A DNA stretch of 22,828 bases from Candidatus Omnitrophota bacterium (GCA_022013205.1 JAKLQT010000222.1:1-22828); one strand, 5' to 3'. Shown: positions 13,804 to 22,108, numbered from the stretch's first letter. Program-made: numbers and translations. The notes: generated by a model from the letters alone, not told the origin.

Positions 13804-14742
13804 ATGCAGGAAAAACTAATGATTTTCAGCGGCAACGCAAACCCTAAACTAGCTTACGATATATGCGAGGATTTAGGTATAGCTCTGGGGGATGCAACAG
13901 TCGGACGTTTTAGTGAGGGAGAGATACAGATAAAAGTGAACCAGAATGTAAGAGGAAAAGATGTGTTCGTGATTCAGCCTACCTGCCCTCCGACAAACGA
14001 TAACTTAATGGAATTACTGATTCTTATGGATGCTTTGGCCAGGGCTTCAGCAGGAAGGATTACTGCGGTTATTCCTTATTACGGATACGCGAGGCAGGAC
14101 AGAAAAGACCAGGCAAGGGTGCCGATAACAGCCAAATTAGTGGCAAACCTGCTGGCAAACGCGGGAGCACAAAGAGTTCTGACGATGGATTTACACGCCG
14201 GGCAGATCCAGGGATTTTTTGATATCCCGGTGGATCATCTTTTTGCCGCGCCTGTTTTGATCGATTATTTTAGGAAATTTTACGATGATGACCTGGTTGT
14301 ATTCTCCCCTGATGTGGGCGGAGTAAAAATGGCAAGAGCATTTGCTAAACGGCTTGAGGTTCCTCTTGGCATAGTGGACAAAAGACGTATTGACGGACAA
14401 AGAGCTGAGGTAATGAATGTTCTTGGTGAAGTCAAAGGTAAAAAAGTTATTTTAATAGATGATATGTGCGCGACTGCCGGATCTCTGTGTGAAGCAGCTA
14501 ATATTTTGGAGCAAAGAGGCGCAAGGTCTGTTTACGCAGGGGTAACTCACGGGATCTTTTCCGGCCCGGCCCTTGAGCGAATTGATAAGAGCGCTTTGAA
14601 GGAGATTGTTGTTACAGATACTATTCCCATGAGTAACGGGAAGAAACACCCAAAGATTAAAGTGTTGAGTGTGGCCAATATCTTAGGTGAGGCCATAAAA
14701 CGTATTCATAACGAAGAATCAGTAAGTTCTTTGTTTGTATAA
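13804..14742 (+). CDS. prs: Ribose-phosphate pyrophosphokinase (PRPP synthase)
   Basis: Prs transfers pyrophosphate from ATP to ribose-5-phosphate to give PRPP for nucleotides, histidine and NAD. The 312-residue length is standard. It has FSGNANPKLA (8-17), GRFSEGEIQIKV (34-45), the flexible-loop signature YGYARQDRK (93-101) and the metal-binding MDLHAGQIQGFF (128-139). It also has FSPDVGG (167-173) and the PRPP loop LIDDMCATAGS (217-227). The usual loop is DDM.DTAGT, so Ala and Ser at this site are minor variants. GAGG sits 8 bases before the ATG. The glmU-prs-rplY-pth order is widely conserved. Its substrate can come from the transketolase encoded upstream. Confidence 0.96.
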   Translation: MQEKLMIFSGNANPKLAYDICEDLGIALGDATVGRFSEGEIQIKVNQNVRGKDVFVIQPTCPPTNDNLMELLILMDALARASAGRITAVIPYYGYARQDRKDQARVPITAKLVANLLANAGAQRVLTMDLHAGQIQGFFDIPVDHLFAAPVLIDYFRKFYDDDLVVFSPDVGGVKMARAFAKRLEVPLGIVDKRRIDGQRAEVMNVLGEVKGKKVILIDDMCATAGSLCEAANILEQRGARSVYAGVTHGIFSGPALERIDKSALKEIVVTDTIPMSNGKKHPKIKVLSVANILGEAIKRIHNEESVSSLFV

Positions 14743-14755
14743 AGGAGGAGAATAA

Positions 14756-15412
14756 GTGGAAAAAGTAATATTAAATGTAAAGAGTAGACAAGAAACCGGA
14801 ACCTCAGCATCTAAGAAGCTGAGAATGCGGGGTATTGCGCCTGCTGTGATTTACGCTAAGAATGAAAAGCCGGTTCAGGTGAGTGTTGACCAGAGAGAAT
14901 TTATTAAATTTCTTCACAAGCATGGTGAAACCGCGATTATATCTCTACAGACAGAAGGCGATAGCAAGGATGAAACGGTAATAATCAAAGAGATCCAGTA
15001 TGATACAGTTAAGTCAAGGGTTATGCATATCGATTTTCAGCGGATTAAGCTGGATGAGAAAATCCGCGTTCATATTCCGCTTGTAACAAAAGGCGACGCG
15101 GACGCGCCCGGGGTTAAAGAGGGCGGAAATCTTGAGCACATCTTAAGGGAAGTAGAAATTGAAAGTTTGCCTGGGAACATTCCTAAGGAAATTGCTGTAG
15201 ATGTTTCAAATATGAAAATCGGTGACGTGATACATGTTAAGGAGTTACCGGTTAGCGTGGGCGTTGAAATACTCAACGATCCTGACCAGGCAGCTGTTCT
15301 GATTAAATTTGAAGCAGAAGAAAAGGCGGAAGAAAAGATTGAAGAAGGTGCTGCTGAACCGGAGATAATAAAGAAGGGTAAAACAGAAGGAGGAGAAGAA
15401 GCAGCTAAATAA
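14756..15412 (+). CDS. rplY: 50S ribosomal protein bL25, long CTC form
   Basis: bL25 binds 5S rRNA in the large subunit. The 218-residue protein is the long (CTC) type. An N-terminal 5S-binding domain runs to about residue 95, with SRQETGTSASKKLRMRG and a HIDFQRI block. A C-terminal beta domain to about 185 contains GVKEGGNLEHILREVEIE and VDVSNMKIGDVIHVKEL. A charged, Glu/Lys-rich tail follows. The start is GTG at 14756. The Shine-Dalgarno AAAGGAGG overlaps the stop codon of prs, so the two are closely coupled. Confidence 0.95.
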   Translation: MEKVILNVKSRQETGTSASKKLRMRGIAPAVIYAKNEKPVQVSVDQREFIKFLHKHGETAIISLQTEGDSKDETVIIKEIQYDTVKSRVMHIDFQRIKLDEKIRVHIPLVTKGDADAPGVKEGGNLEHILREVEIESLPGNIPKEIAVDVSNMKIGDVIHVKELPVSVGVEILNDPDQAAVLIKFEAEEKAEEKIEEGAAEPEIIKKGKTEGGEEAAK

Positions 15413-15486
15413 TGACCTTAGGTTTTTGGTTTAAGGGATTTTAGATTTTCTGTAATTTACTAAAAACTGATAGCTGATAAGCGCGA

Positions 15487-16077
15487 ATGAAGCTGATTGT
15501 TGGATTGGGCAACCCCGGCCTTTATTATAAAAATACTAAGCACAACGCCGGGTTCTGGGTTGTGGACAAAGTGGCCAGGCTTTTAAAGGGAACATTTAAT
15601 AGGCGCAAGTTTAATGCCCATTGGGCACAAGGTAAGCATAAAAATAGATCATTTATTATAATTAAGCCGCTCACCTTTATGAATCTGAGCGGAAGCACTG
15701 TAAAAAACTTCGCGGACTATTTTAAAGTAACACACGAGGATATTTTAATTATATTTGATGATATAAGCCTAAAACTCGGAGATATACGGCTCAAGGCTCA
15801 GGGCGGTGCCGGAGGCCACAAGGGAATGCGTTCTGTTATCGACGCGTTTGGAACAAATAATTTTGCCCGGTTGCGGTTTGGAATATATACTCAAAAAGCT
15901 CATAAAGATTTATCTCAATATGTATTAAGTGCTTTTAAGGAGAAAGAAGATGTGATGATCAGGGATAAAACATTAGATTTGGCAGCAGAGGCAGTTTTAG
16001 ATTGGTTTGATAAAGATATAAATTTTGCAATGAACAGACACAATGAAAGAAGGAGGGAAATTTCTAATCATGAATAA
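15487..16077 (+). CDS. pth: Peptidyl-tRNA hydrolase
   Basis: Pth releases peptides from prematurely dropped peptidyl-tRNA so that the tRNA can be reused. The 196 residues match bacterial Pth. IVGLGNPG (4-11) contains the first conserved Asn, KHNAGF carries catalytic His19, FMNLSG holds Asn66, and IFDDISL carries Asp92. The GGAGGHKGMRS block near 106-116 has Lys112 where E. coli has Asn114, a substitution I recall from other phyla. The stop overlaps the rpsF start by 8 bases. No strong ribosome site precedes the ATG. The 74-base gap after rplY holds nothing I recognise. Confidence 0.95.
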   Translation: MKLIVGLGNPGLYYKNTKHNAGFWVVDKVARLLKGTFNRRKFNAHWAQGKHKNRSFIIIKPLTFMNLSGSTVKNFADYFKVTHEDILIIFDDISLKLGDIRLKAQGGAGGHKGMRSVIDAFGTNNFARLRFGIYTQKAHKDLSQYVLSAFKEKEDVMIRDKTLDLAAEAVLDWFDKDINFAMNRHNERRREISNHE

Positions 16078-16357
16078 TTATGAAGCAGTCTTTATTTTTA
16101 TGGCTAATCTTGATAATGATGCACAGGAAAAGCTGGTTAATGAGATTAAGGGAATTATTACAAAGCTCAAAGGAGAGGTTGAACAGGTGCAAAGCTGGGG
16201 TAAACGAAAGTTTACTTTTCTAATCAAAAAACAAAGTGAGGGTATCTACTGCCTGGTTTTATTTAAATTGTCAGCCACTGTTGTTGAAAAAATAGAAAAT
16301 ATTTTTAAACTTAATGATTCAATACTAAGGGTATTAATTGTAAGGCGAGAATCTTAA
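16070..16357 (+). CDS. rpsF: 30S ribosomal protein bS6
   Basis: bS6 binds 16S rRNA as a heterodimer with bS18. The 95 residues begin MNNYEAVFIF, the usual bS6 start, and include VQSWGKRKFTFLIKKQSEGIYCLVLF, with LNDSILRVLIVR at the end. I chose the ATG at 16070 over one at 16043, which would add nine residues and lie deep inside pth. AGGAGGG at 16051-16057 serves the chosen start at 12 bases spacing, somewhat long. It opens the conserved rpsF-ssb-rpsR-rplI-dnaB cluster. Because it overlaps pth there is no room for the S6:S18-binding leader known upstream of rpsF in other bacteria. Confidence 0.95.
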   Translation: MNNYEAVFIFMANLDNDAQEKLVNEIKGIITKLKGEVEQVQSWGKRKFTFLIKKQSEGIYCLVLFKLSATVVEKIENIFKLNDSILRVLIVRRES

Positions 16358-16367
16358 GGAGGGGGAA

Positions 16368-16823
16368 ATGGCTAATTTAAATAAAGTTTTACTTATGGGT
16401 AATTTGACCCGGGATCCTGAATTGCGTTATGCTCCTAATGGAACAGCGGTTACTACTTTTAGTCTAGCCATGGGCAGGGTTTTCAACAGTGCTGCAGGCG
16501 AAAAAAAAGAAGATGTGTGTTATGTGCGGGTAGTTTGCTGGGCAAAATTGGCTCAAATTTGCGGTGAATATCTTTTTAAAGGAAGGCCTGTATTTGTGGA
16601 AGGCAGATTGCAGAGCCGTTCCTGGCAGGCACAAGATGGATCCAAACGTAATACCCTTGAGGTTATCGCTCAGAACGTGCAGTTCCTGGGAAAAGGAAAG
16701 CCTCAGGATCAGCAGACAAAAGAATTTAAAGCAGAGGCACCGGGTGAGGATATAGTTGAGGGAATGGAAGGCCTTGATAATTTCTCTCTTGAGGGTAAAC
16801 AGGATGAACAGGTACCGTTTTAA
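16368..16823 (+). CDS. ssb: Single-stranded DNA-binding protein
   Basis: SSB coats single-stranded DNA in replication and repair. The 151-residue chain has the OB fold at 1-110: NKVLLMGNLTRDPELRY (5-21), FSLAMGR, VRVVCWAKLAQICGEYLFKGRPVFVEGRL and LEVIAQNVQFLG. A flexible acidic linker leads to DEQVPF, a variant of the DDDIPF tip that binds partner proteins. A strong GGAGGGGG-type ribosome site precedes the ATG. It lies between rpsF and rpsR, as usual. Confidence 0.95.
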   Translation: MANLNKVLLMGNLTRDPELRYAPNGTAVTTFSLAMGRVFNSAAGEKKEDVCYVRVVCWAKLAQICGEYLFKGRPVFVEGRLQSRSWQAQDGSKRNTLEVIAQNVQFLGKGKPQDQQTKEFKAEAPGEDIVEGMEGLDNFSLEGKQDEQVPF

Positions 16824-16860
16824 AAACGATCATTTAAATTTAACGAGGAGTGATAGCTAA

Positions 16861-17133
16861 ATGAAGATTAAAATGAACAGCAAGAGCCTGAGAAAACCGA
16901 AAAAAAATTTTAAGAAAACCGGGTTTTTTAAAAAAAGAGTATGTCGTTTTTGTACAGATAAGGTTGAGGCGATTGATTATAAAGATGTAAATCGCTTGAT
17001 AAAATTTGTTACAGAAAGAGGAAAGATTGTTCCTTCCAGGGTTAGCGGAACATGTGCCAAGCATCAGCGAAAGCTTGCTCAGGCGATAAAAAGAGCCCGC
17101 TATCTTGCGTTATTACCGTACACCGGTGAATAA
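16861..17133 (+). CDS. rpsR: 30S ribosomal protein bS18, cysteine-rich type
   Basis: bS18 pairs with bS6 on the platform of the small subunit. The 90 residues contain the family core IDYKDVNRLIKFVTERGKIVPSRVSGT and end with KRARYLALLPYTGE. Cys28 and Cys31 (CRFC), Cys65 and His68 (CAKH) could form a zinc site, as in the zinc-binding C+ forms of some bacteria. E. coli lacks this set. An extended basic N-terminus of about 25 residues precedes the core. GAGGAG lies about 12 bases upstream of the ATG. Confidence 0.95.
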   Translation: MKIKMNSKSLRKPKKNFKKTGFFKKRVCRFCTDKVEAIDYKDVNRLIKFVTERGKIVPSRVSGTCAKHQRKLAQAIKRARYLALLPYTGE

Positions 17134-17158
17134 ATAAAATTAAATCTGCGGGATTCCG

Positions 17159-17252
17159 CTCAGAAACCCCGGGCTTTCCCCGTGGAATGCAAAGCATTCC
17201 CGGGACTAAGCCCTCGAAATTTCTGCAAAATTTCAGAGGGAGCCTGGGTGAG
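17159..17252 (+). ncRNA. Highly folded intergenic element with three-way-junction potential between rpsR and rplI
   Basis: Two perfect internal hairpins can be seen. The first is CCCG-t-GGAATGC (17179-17190) with GCATTCCCGGG (17194-17204) and loop AAA. The second is CCCTCGAAATTT (17211-17222) with AAATTTC-a-GAGGG (17228-17240). They are enclosed by an outer interrupted stem: CTCA (17159-17162) with TGAG (17249-17252), CCC (17167-17169) with GGG (17246-17248), and GGCT (17172-17175) with AGCC (17241-17244). The fold ends 36 bases before rplI. It may be a regulatory RNA of the rplI-dnaB part, a processing site, or a copy of an interspersed palindromic repeat. It lacks the T-run of a standard terminator. 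Confidence 0.6.
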
Positions 17253-17288
17253 TTTCATATCCACAGATAAAAACAGGGAGTTAATGTA

Positions 17289-17729
17289 ATGAAAGTAGTG
17301 CTAAAAGTTAAGGTTAATAAACTCGGAGAAACAGGTGATGTTATTGAGGTAGCATCTGGTTATGCCCGAAATTATTTGATCCCTCAGGGTAAGGCATTGG
17401 AAGCAAATAAGCGCAATCTTAAGCTTTTCGAGGATTATAAACGCGTTGCGCAAAAAAAACAGGAACAGGAAAAGAAGCTGGCTGAAGAAATTGCCCATAA
17501 GATTGAGCATGCATCATGTACAATCGTTATGCAGGCAAGGGATGATCAGCTTTACGGGGCAGTAACAAATGCGGATATTGCCAAAGCGCTGCAGCAGGAA
17601 GGTATTCAGGTGGATAAAAAGGATATTTTACTGGAAGAGCCGATCAAGGCTCTGGGTGTATACCAGATTCCTGTAAAATTACATCCGGAAGTTAAACAGC
17701 AGGTTAAAGTATGGGTGGTAAAAGAATAA
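17289..17729 (+). CDS. rplI: 50S ribosomal protein bL9
   Basis: bL9 binds 23S rRNA near the L1 stalk. The 146 residues show the N-terminal domain KVNKLGETGDVIEVASGYARNYLIPQGKALEA (about 9-40). A long connecting helix rich in Lys, Glu and Gln (about 40-75) and a C-terminal domain with LYGAVTNADIAKAL and IKALGVYQIPVKLHPEV follow. The ATG has AGGGAG 8 bases upstream. The end overlaps the dnaB start by 19 bases. The folded element at 17159-17252 lies just upstream and may affect its expression. Confidence 0.96.
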   Translation: MKVVLKVKVNKLGETGDVIEVASGYARNYLIPQGKALEANKRNLKLFEDYKRVAQKKQEQEKKLAEEIAHKIEHASCTIVMQARDDQLYGAVTNADIAKALQQEGIQVDKKDILLEEPIKALGVYQIPVKLHPEVKQQVKVWVVKE

Positions 17730-19096
17730 ATAAAAATAAGGAAACACCGCGGCCATTAGAATCAACTCTGATGGATAAGGTTCCTCCTCAAAATATTGAA
17801 GCAGAAATGGCTGTGCTTGGTTCAATATTGCTTGATGAAGAGGCGATTTCTGATGTGATTGAATTGCTGGAGGAAAATTCTTTTTATAAGGACAGCCATA
17901 GAAAAATATTCGCGGCAATGCTATGTCTTTATAATGAAAGCAAGCCGGTTGATTTGATCACATTGACCGAGCAGCTGCGAAAGGATGTTAATTTAGAGAG
18001 GGTTGGAGGAGCAAGCTATATTACAGAACTTGTCAATGTTGTTCCTACCTCAGGTGCTGTTTTACATCATGCCAGAATTGTTAAAGAAAAAGCTGTCTTG
18101 CGCGAGTTGATCTCCACGGCTACAAGGATTGTTAGTGAGGGATTCGAGCCGGATCAGGATGTTGATGCTTTACTGGATAGGGCAGAAAAGGAGATTTTTG
18201 AGATCTCCGGATCTAAGATTAAAAGCGGCTTTGTATCGGTTAAAGAGTTAATAAAGAGCAGCATCGAAACAATTGAAAAATTATATCAAAGAAAAACACA
18301 GGTAACGGGTATTCCGACCGGATATCAGGATTTAGATGAGATAACTGCAGGGTTACAGCCGGCTGACCTTATTATTGTTGCCGGACGCCCCTCAATGGGA
18401 AAAAGCGCCCTTATGTGCGGATTTGCTGAACACGCGGCAGTGATCGAGAAGATTCCTACAGCAATTTTTAGTTTGGAAATGTCCAAGGAGCAGCTGATGC
18501 AACGAATTCTTTGCTCACATGCCAGAGTAGATATGCAGGCGGTGCGTACGGGGTTTTTATCACAGGAACACTGGGGAAAGCTGGTAAATGCCGCGGGGAA
18601 GATTGCGCCTGTGCCGCTTTATATTGATGATACCCCAGGCATGAATATTTTGGAGATCAGGGCAAAAGCGCGGCGTTTAAAAGCACAATTTAATATTGGA
18701 TTATTAATATTGGATTATTTGCAGTTAATGCAGGCGGCGGGCTACAGAAGTGAAAGCAGGCAGCAGGAAATATCGGATATCTCAAGATCATTGAAATCAT
18801 TGGCACGTGAATTGAATGTACCGATTGTGGTTATAAGCCAGTTGTCACGGGCTACAGAACAACGTGAAGGTTATAAGCCCAGGCTTTCTGATTTGAGAGA
18901 CTCAGGTGCTATTGAGCAGGATGCCGACGTGGTAATGCTGCTTTTTAGAGAGGAATATTATGCCCCAACAGAGCAGAACAGAGGCTTGGCTGATGTTATT
19001 ATAGCTAAGCAGAGAAATGGGCCGGTAGGCACTAAAAAATTAACTTTCCTGAAAGAATTCAGCAGATTCGAAAGCTGCACACAAAGAGAAGAGTGA
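17711..19096 (+). CDS. dnaB: Replicative DNA helicase DnaB
   Basis: DnaB is the ring-shaped 5'-3' helicase of the replication fork. The 461 residues have the N-terminal domain (PPQNIEAEMAVLGSILLDEEAI, about 25-46) and a linker with IPTGYQDLDEITAGLQPADL (201-220). The RecA-like motor has Walker A GRPSMGKS (225-232), FSLEMSKEQLMQR near 253, Walker B LLILDYLQLM with Asp335, and SQLSRATEQR near 375. SDLRDSGAIEQDADVVMLL near 388 contains the arginine-finger region. No intein is present. The ATG at 17711 lies inside rplI. An in-frame ATG at 17771 would remove a variable tail of 20 residues, but neither has a strong ribosome site. Confidence 0.95.
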   Translation: MGGKRINKNKETPRPLESTLMDKVPPQNIEAEMAVLGSILLDEEAISDVIELLEENSFYKDSHRKIFAAMLCLYNESKPVDLITLTEQLRKDVNLERVGGASYITELVNVVPTSGAVLHHARIVKEKAVLRELISTATRIVSEGFEPDQDVDALLDRAEKEIFEISGSKIKSGFVSVKELIKSSIETIEKLYQRKTQVTGIPTGYQDLDEITAGLQPADLIIVAGRPSMGKSALMCGFAEHAAVIEKIPTAIFSLEMSKEQLMQRILCSHARVDMQAVRTGFLSQEHWGKLVNAAGKIAPVPLYIDDTPGMNILEIRAKARRLKAQFNIGLLILDYLQLMQAAGYRSESRQQEISDISRSLKSLARELNVPIVVISQLSRATEQREGYKPRLSDLRDSGAIEQDADVVMLLFREEYYAPTEQNRGLADVIIAKQRNGPVGTKKLTFLKEFSRFESCTQREE

Positions 19097-19099
19097 TTA

Positions 19100-21376
19100 A
19101 TGAAAATAAAAAAAATACTGATTTTGGCTGCAATATTGGTTATTAGTTTGTCCGGGGCTGTTCGCGCTCAAGGTGCTAAGCGGTTGGTAAAAGAAATCGA
19201 GGTCATCAACAATAAGGTGGTTTCCCAGCAGAGTATTCTTTCTAAACTGCAAACTAAACAAGAAACGGAATATTCACCTGTTACTTTAAGCGATGATATA
19301 AAACGTCTTTATGCTACCGGGCTCTTCAGCGATGTAAGTGCTGATATCCTGGATATGGATAACGGAGTAAAGGTGGTATTTAAGGTGCAGGAAAAGCCTG
19401 TTCTCAAGGAGATTAAATTCAGAGGTAACCGCAGGATTAAAACAAGAAAGCTTTTTAAGGAAATAAAGATAAAAAAGGAAGAAATATTCGATAAGTTTAA
19501 GCTGAAAGAAGATATGGAAAATTTAAAAAATCTCTATGCTAAAAAGGGATATTCTCTTGTTGAAGTTAAATATGATGTCGAGGAAAAAGATAACAAAGTA
19601 GTAGTTACAATAGACGTTTTTGAGGGAGAAAGGATCTGTATACGAAAGATAAGTTTTCAGGGCAACGACTCCTATAATGATAAAAGAATTATGAAGCTGA
19701 TCAAAACTAAAAGAAAAACATGGCTTAATTCCGGCTTTTTTAAGAAGGATGTTTTAGCTGAAGATACTGATAGAATAATGGGTTTTTATCACTTTGAAGG
19801 ATTTATTGATGTGCAGGTTTCCACAAATATAACTTATCATGAGAAAAAACCCTGGATGTTTATTGTTTTTGAAATTAAAGAGGGCAAGCAATATAAAGTG
19901 GGGAATGTTGATGTTTACGGCAATAGCGTATTTTCAAAAGAGCAGTTAAGAGAAGGATTAAAATTATTCAGCAAAGAGATTTATACTGAAGGCAAACTAC
20001 GCGCCGATACGGCTAAGATACAAAGCGATTATTTTGATGAAGGTTATATCGCGGCTTCTGTTAAGGCCGATACAGTGCTTAATTCTCAAACCGGAAATGT
20101 TGATATTAATTATGGCGTTAGTGAAGGAGAGGTTGCCTATGTAGATAAAATCAACCTCAGCGGAAATACACGGACAAAGGATGTAGTGCTGCGAAGGGAA
20201 ATGAGATTATTTCCAGGCGACAGGTATAATGGAGATAAATTAAGGAGAAGCCGCCAGAGAATTCAGAATTTAGGTTTTTTTGAAGAAGTGACTTTTGACA
20301 CAAAAGAAGAAATAACGACTTTACCGGATAAATATGACCTGGATATCTTTGTAAAGGAAAGTAAAACCGGTGAGTTTAGTTTTGGAGCAGGATACAGCTC
20401 TTTAGACCAGTTTATCGGATTTATTAATCTTTCCCAAAAAAATTTCGATCTTTTTAATTTTCCAGGATTTGCCGGTGCAGGCCAGACACTGGGGATCAAT
20501 ATGGAAATTGGTTCAGCGAGAAAGGATTATGAGCTTACTTTTATCGAACCCTGGTTTTTAGGATATCCTGTAAGTACGGGGTTTAGCCTGTACAGCCGTT
20601 CAAGGTACTGGGATAAATACGATGAAAAGCGCACAGGAGGCAATGTTTTTTTAGGCCGCGAATTTGGTGAATACTGGATGGGAAGAATAACCTATCGTTA
20701 TGAAGGAGTTCGTCTTAGCGATATGGCCGGAGATACAAGTGCTGATGTTGCGAAGGAAGAGGGAAAGAATTTCATCAGCAGTTTAAAAACATCTGTCACC
20801 TATGACACTCGAGACAACAAGTTTAATCCCTCAAAAGGTTTTTACAATATTCTTTCTTGTGAATATGCAGGAGGAATACTTGAAGGGGATAAGGATTTTA
20901 TAAAGTATGAAACCTTAAATTATAAGTATTTGCCGCTAGGGCAAAAAGCAGTCCTGGAGTTAGGCCTGCGGCTGGGAATGGTAGAGGCATTTGACGATTC
21001 AGTGTATGTGCCTGTTTATGAGCGTTTTTATGCCGGCGGCGCAAATACAATCAGGGGTTATAAAGAAAGGAGAGTCGGGCCTGAAGGTGAATTCGGCGAC
21101 CCTATCGGAGGCAGATTAAGAGGGATATTTAATGCTGAATACATATATCAGCTTACCCCAGGCTTAAAATGGGCATTTTTTTACGATAACGGAAATGTCT
21201 GGGCAACCCATGGGGATTTTGTCTGGGGCAATCTGAAGCTCAGATCAAGCATAGGCTCAGGAATTCGGGTAAAAACACCGCTTGGGCCTATTAAACTGGA
21301 TTATGGATACGCTCTTGATCCCAAGGAAGGGGATGCTGCGGGGAGATTCCATTTCTCTATGAGTCAGCAATTTTAG
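19100..21376 (+). CDS. bamA: Outer-membrane protein assembly factor BamA (Omp85)
   Basis: BamA inserts beta-barrel proteins into the outer membrane. The 758-residue protein starts with a signal peptide (MKIKKILILAAILVISLSGAVRAQ). About five POTRA domains follow to near residue 425; typical pieces are DIKRLYATGLFSDV, IKFRGNRRIKTRKLFKEI and INLSGNTRTKDVVLRREM. The C-terminal 330 residues form the barrel, with GFSLYSRSRY, the conserved IRGY (651-654, the VRGF-type motif of strand 16 loop 6) and a final Phe, as expected for an outer-membrane barrel. It starts 3 bases after the dnaB stop, an uncommon link of replication and envelope genes. The chaperone skp and lpxD follow, the classic bamA-skp-lpxD order. 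Confidence 0.95.
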   Translation: MKIKKILILAAILVISLSGAVRAQGAKRLVKEIEVINNKVVSQQSILSKLQTKQETEYSPVTLSDDIKRLYATGLFSDVSADILDMDNGVKVVFKVQEKPVLKEIKFRGNRRIKTRKLFKEIKIKKEEIFDKFKLKEDMENLKNLYAKKGYSLVEVKYDVEEKDNKVVVTIDVFEGERICIRKISFQGNDSYNDKRIMKLIKTKRKTWLNSGFFKKDVLAEDTDRIMGFYHFEGFIDVQVSTNITYHEKKPWMFIVFEIKEGKQYKVGNVDVYGNSVFSKEQLREGLKLFSKEIYTEGKLRADTAKIQSDYFDEGYIAASVKADTVLNSQTGNVDINYGVSEGEVAYVDKINLSGNTRTKDVVLRREMRLFPGDRYNGDKLRRSRQRIQNLGFFEEVTFDTKEEITTLPDKYDLDIFVKESKTGEFSFGAGYSSLDQFIGFINLSQKNFDLFNFPGFAGAGQTLGINMEIGSARKDYELTFIEPWFLGYPVSTGFSLYSRSRYWDKYDEKRTGGNVFLGREFGEYWMGRITYRYEGVRLSDMAGDTSADVAKEEGKNFISSLKTSVTYDTRDNKFNPSKGFYNILSCEYAGGILEGDKDFIKYETLNYKYLPLGQKAVLELGLRLGMVEAFDDSVYVPVYERFYAGGANTIRGYKERRVGPEGEFGDPIGGRLRGIFNAEYIYQLTPGLKWAFFYDNGNVWATHGDFVWGNLKLRSSIGSGIRVKTPLGPIKLDYGYALDPKEGDAAGRFHFSMSQQF

Positions 21377-21527
21377 GCTCTTATTTTGGCTTTAATTCCG
21401 GGGGATCCCTAACTCCTGAATAGAATTATAGAAGGGAAGATAGAGGTAGTAATAGCAAGTATTTAGAGAAATCCGCAAGTACAATTCCCCCTATCTGTTT
21501 GATAAGCAAAGGAAAAGTGTTTTCTAT

Positions 21528-21553
21528 CCAGAAATTGGGTCCAGGAATTGGGG
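21528..21553. repeat. Two tandem 13-bp repeats in the bamA-skp gap
   Basis: CCAGAAATTGGGT (21528-21540) is followed directly by CCAGGAATTGGGG (21541-21553), with 11 of 13 bases the same. The surrounding gap, 21377-21625, has no gene. It also contains GGGATCCC (21402-21409) and a run of C at about 21486. I could not assign it to a known element; it may be remnant repeat DNA. It lies just upstream of the skp promoter. Confidence 0.45.
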
Positions 21554-21566
21554 GAGATTAATACAA

Positions 21567-21594
21567 TTGACAAATTTTCGCAATATGGTACAAT
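21567..21594 (+). promoter_or_regulatory. Strong sigma-70 promoter for skp-lpxD
   Basis: A perfect TTGACA (21567-21572) is 16 bases from TACAAT (21589-21594), which also carries an extended -10 TG (TGG before TACAAT). The start would be near 21601, followed by AAGGAGG before the skp ATG. The skp-lpxD genes can thus be expressed separately from bamA. Confidence 0.8.
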
Positions 21595-21625
21595 TAAAAA
21601 TAATTAACTAATAAGGAGGCGAAAC

Positions 21626-22108
21626 ATGAAAAAACTTACAATTTTGGTGGTCTTGTTGGTATCAATACTAGTCGTTCAAAATATTGCTTTCGCGGAAAGT
21701 TCTAATATAGCATATATTACATTAGGACGGATTTTTGAGGAGTATAAGAAAGTTGCTGATTCTAACAAGGAAATCGATAAAGTAAAGGAAGATATTAAGA
21801 AAGTTATTGAGGAAATAAACAAGCTCAAAGAGGGGTATGACACTCTCAGCCTGGAGGCGCAGGAAGAAAGAAAGAATCAGATGCTTGCAAAGCAGGAGGA
21901 AATACGCAACCGTACATTTGAGGTCCGCAAGGATGAGGATCGGATACTGAGAGAGATATTGAAGGATATTGAAAATGTTTCCATGGAACTGAGAAAGAAG
22001 AAGAAACTAACTTATATTATTGATGACAGGCTCATTATTGACGGCCCTAAGGAAATGGACTTGACTGATGAGGTTTCTAAGATACTTAATGAACGCTACG
22101 AAAAGTAG
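21626..22108 (+). CDS. skp: OmpH/Skp family periplasmic chaperone
   Basis: The 160-residue protein has a signal peptide, MKKLTILVVLLVSILVVQNIAFA, with cleavage expected after AFA near residue 23. A short strand, NIAYITLGRIFEEY, follows. A long Lys/Glu-rich helical hairpin (about 38-130) forms the coiled-coil tentacle of Skp, and ITYIIDDR-like residues (LTYIIDDRLIIDGPKEMDLTDEV) close the OmpH fold. Skp holds unfolded outer-membrane proteins in the periplasm. AAGGAGG precedes the ATG, after the promoter at 21567-21594. bamA lies upstream and lpxD downstream, the usual order. Confidence 0.9.
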   Translation: MKKLTILVVLLVSILVVQNIAFAESSNIAYITLGRIFEEYKKVADSNKEIDKVKEDIKKVIEEINKLKEGYDTLSLEAQEERKNQMLAKQEEIRNRTFEVRKDEDRILREILKDIENVSMELRKKKKLTYIIDDRLIIDGPKEMDLTDEVSKILNERYEK

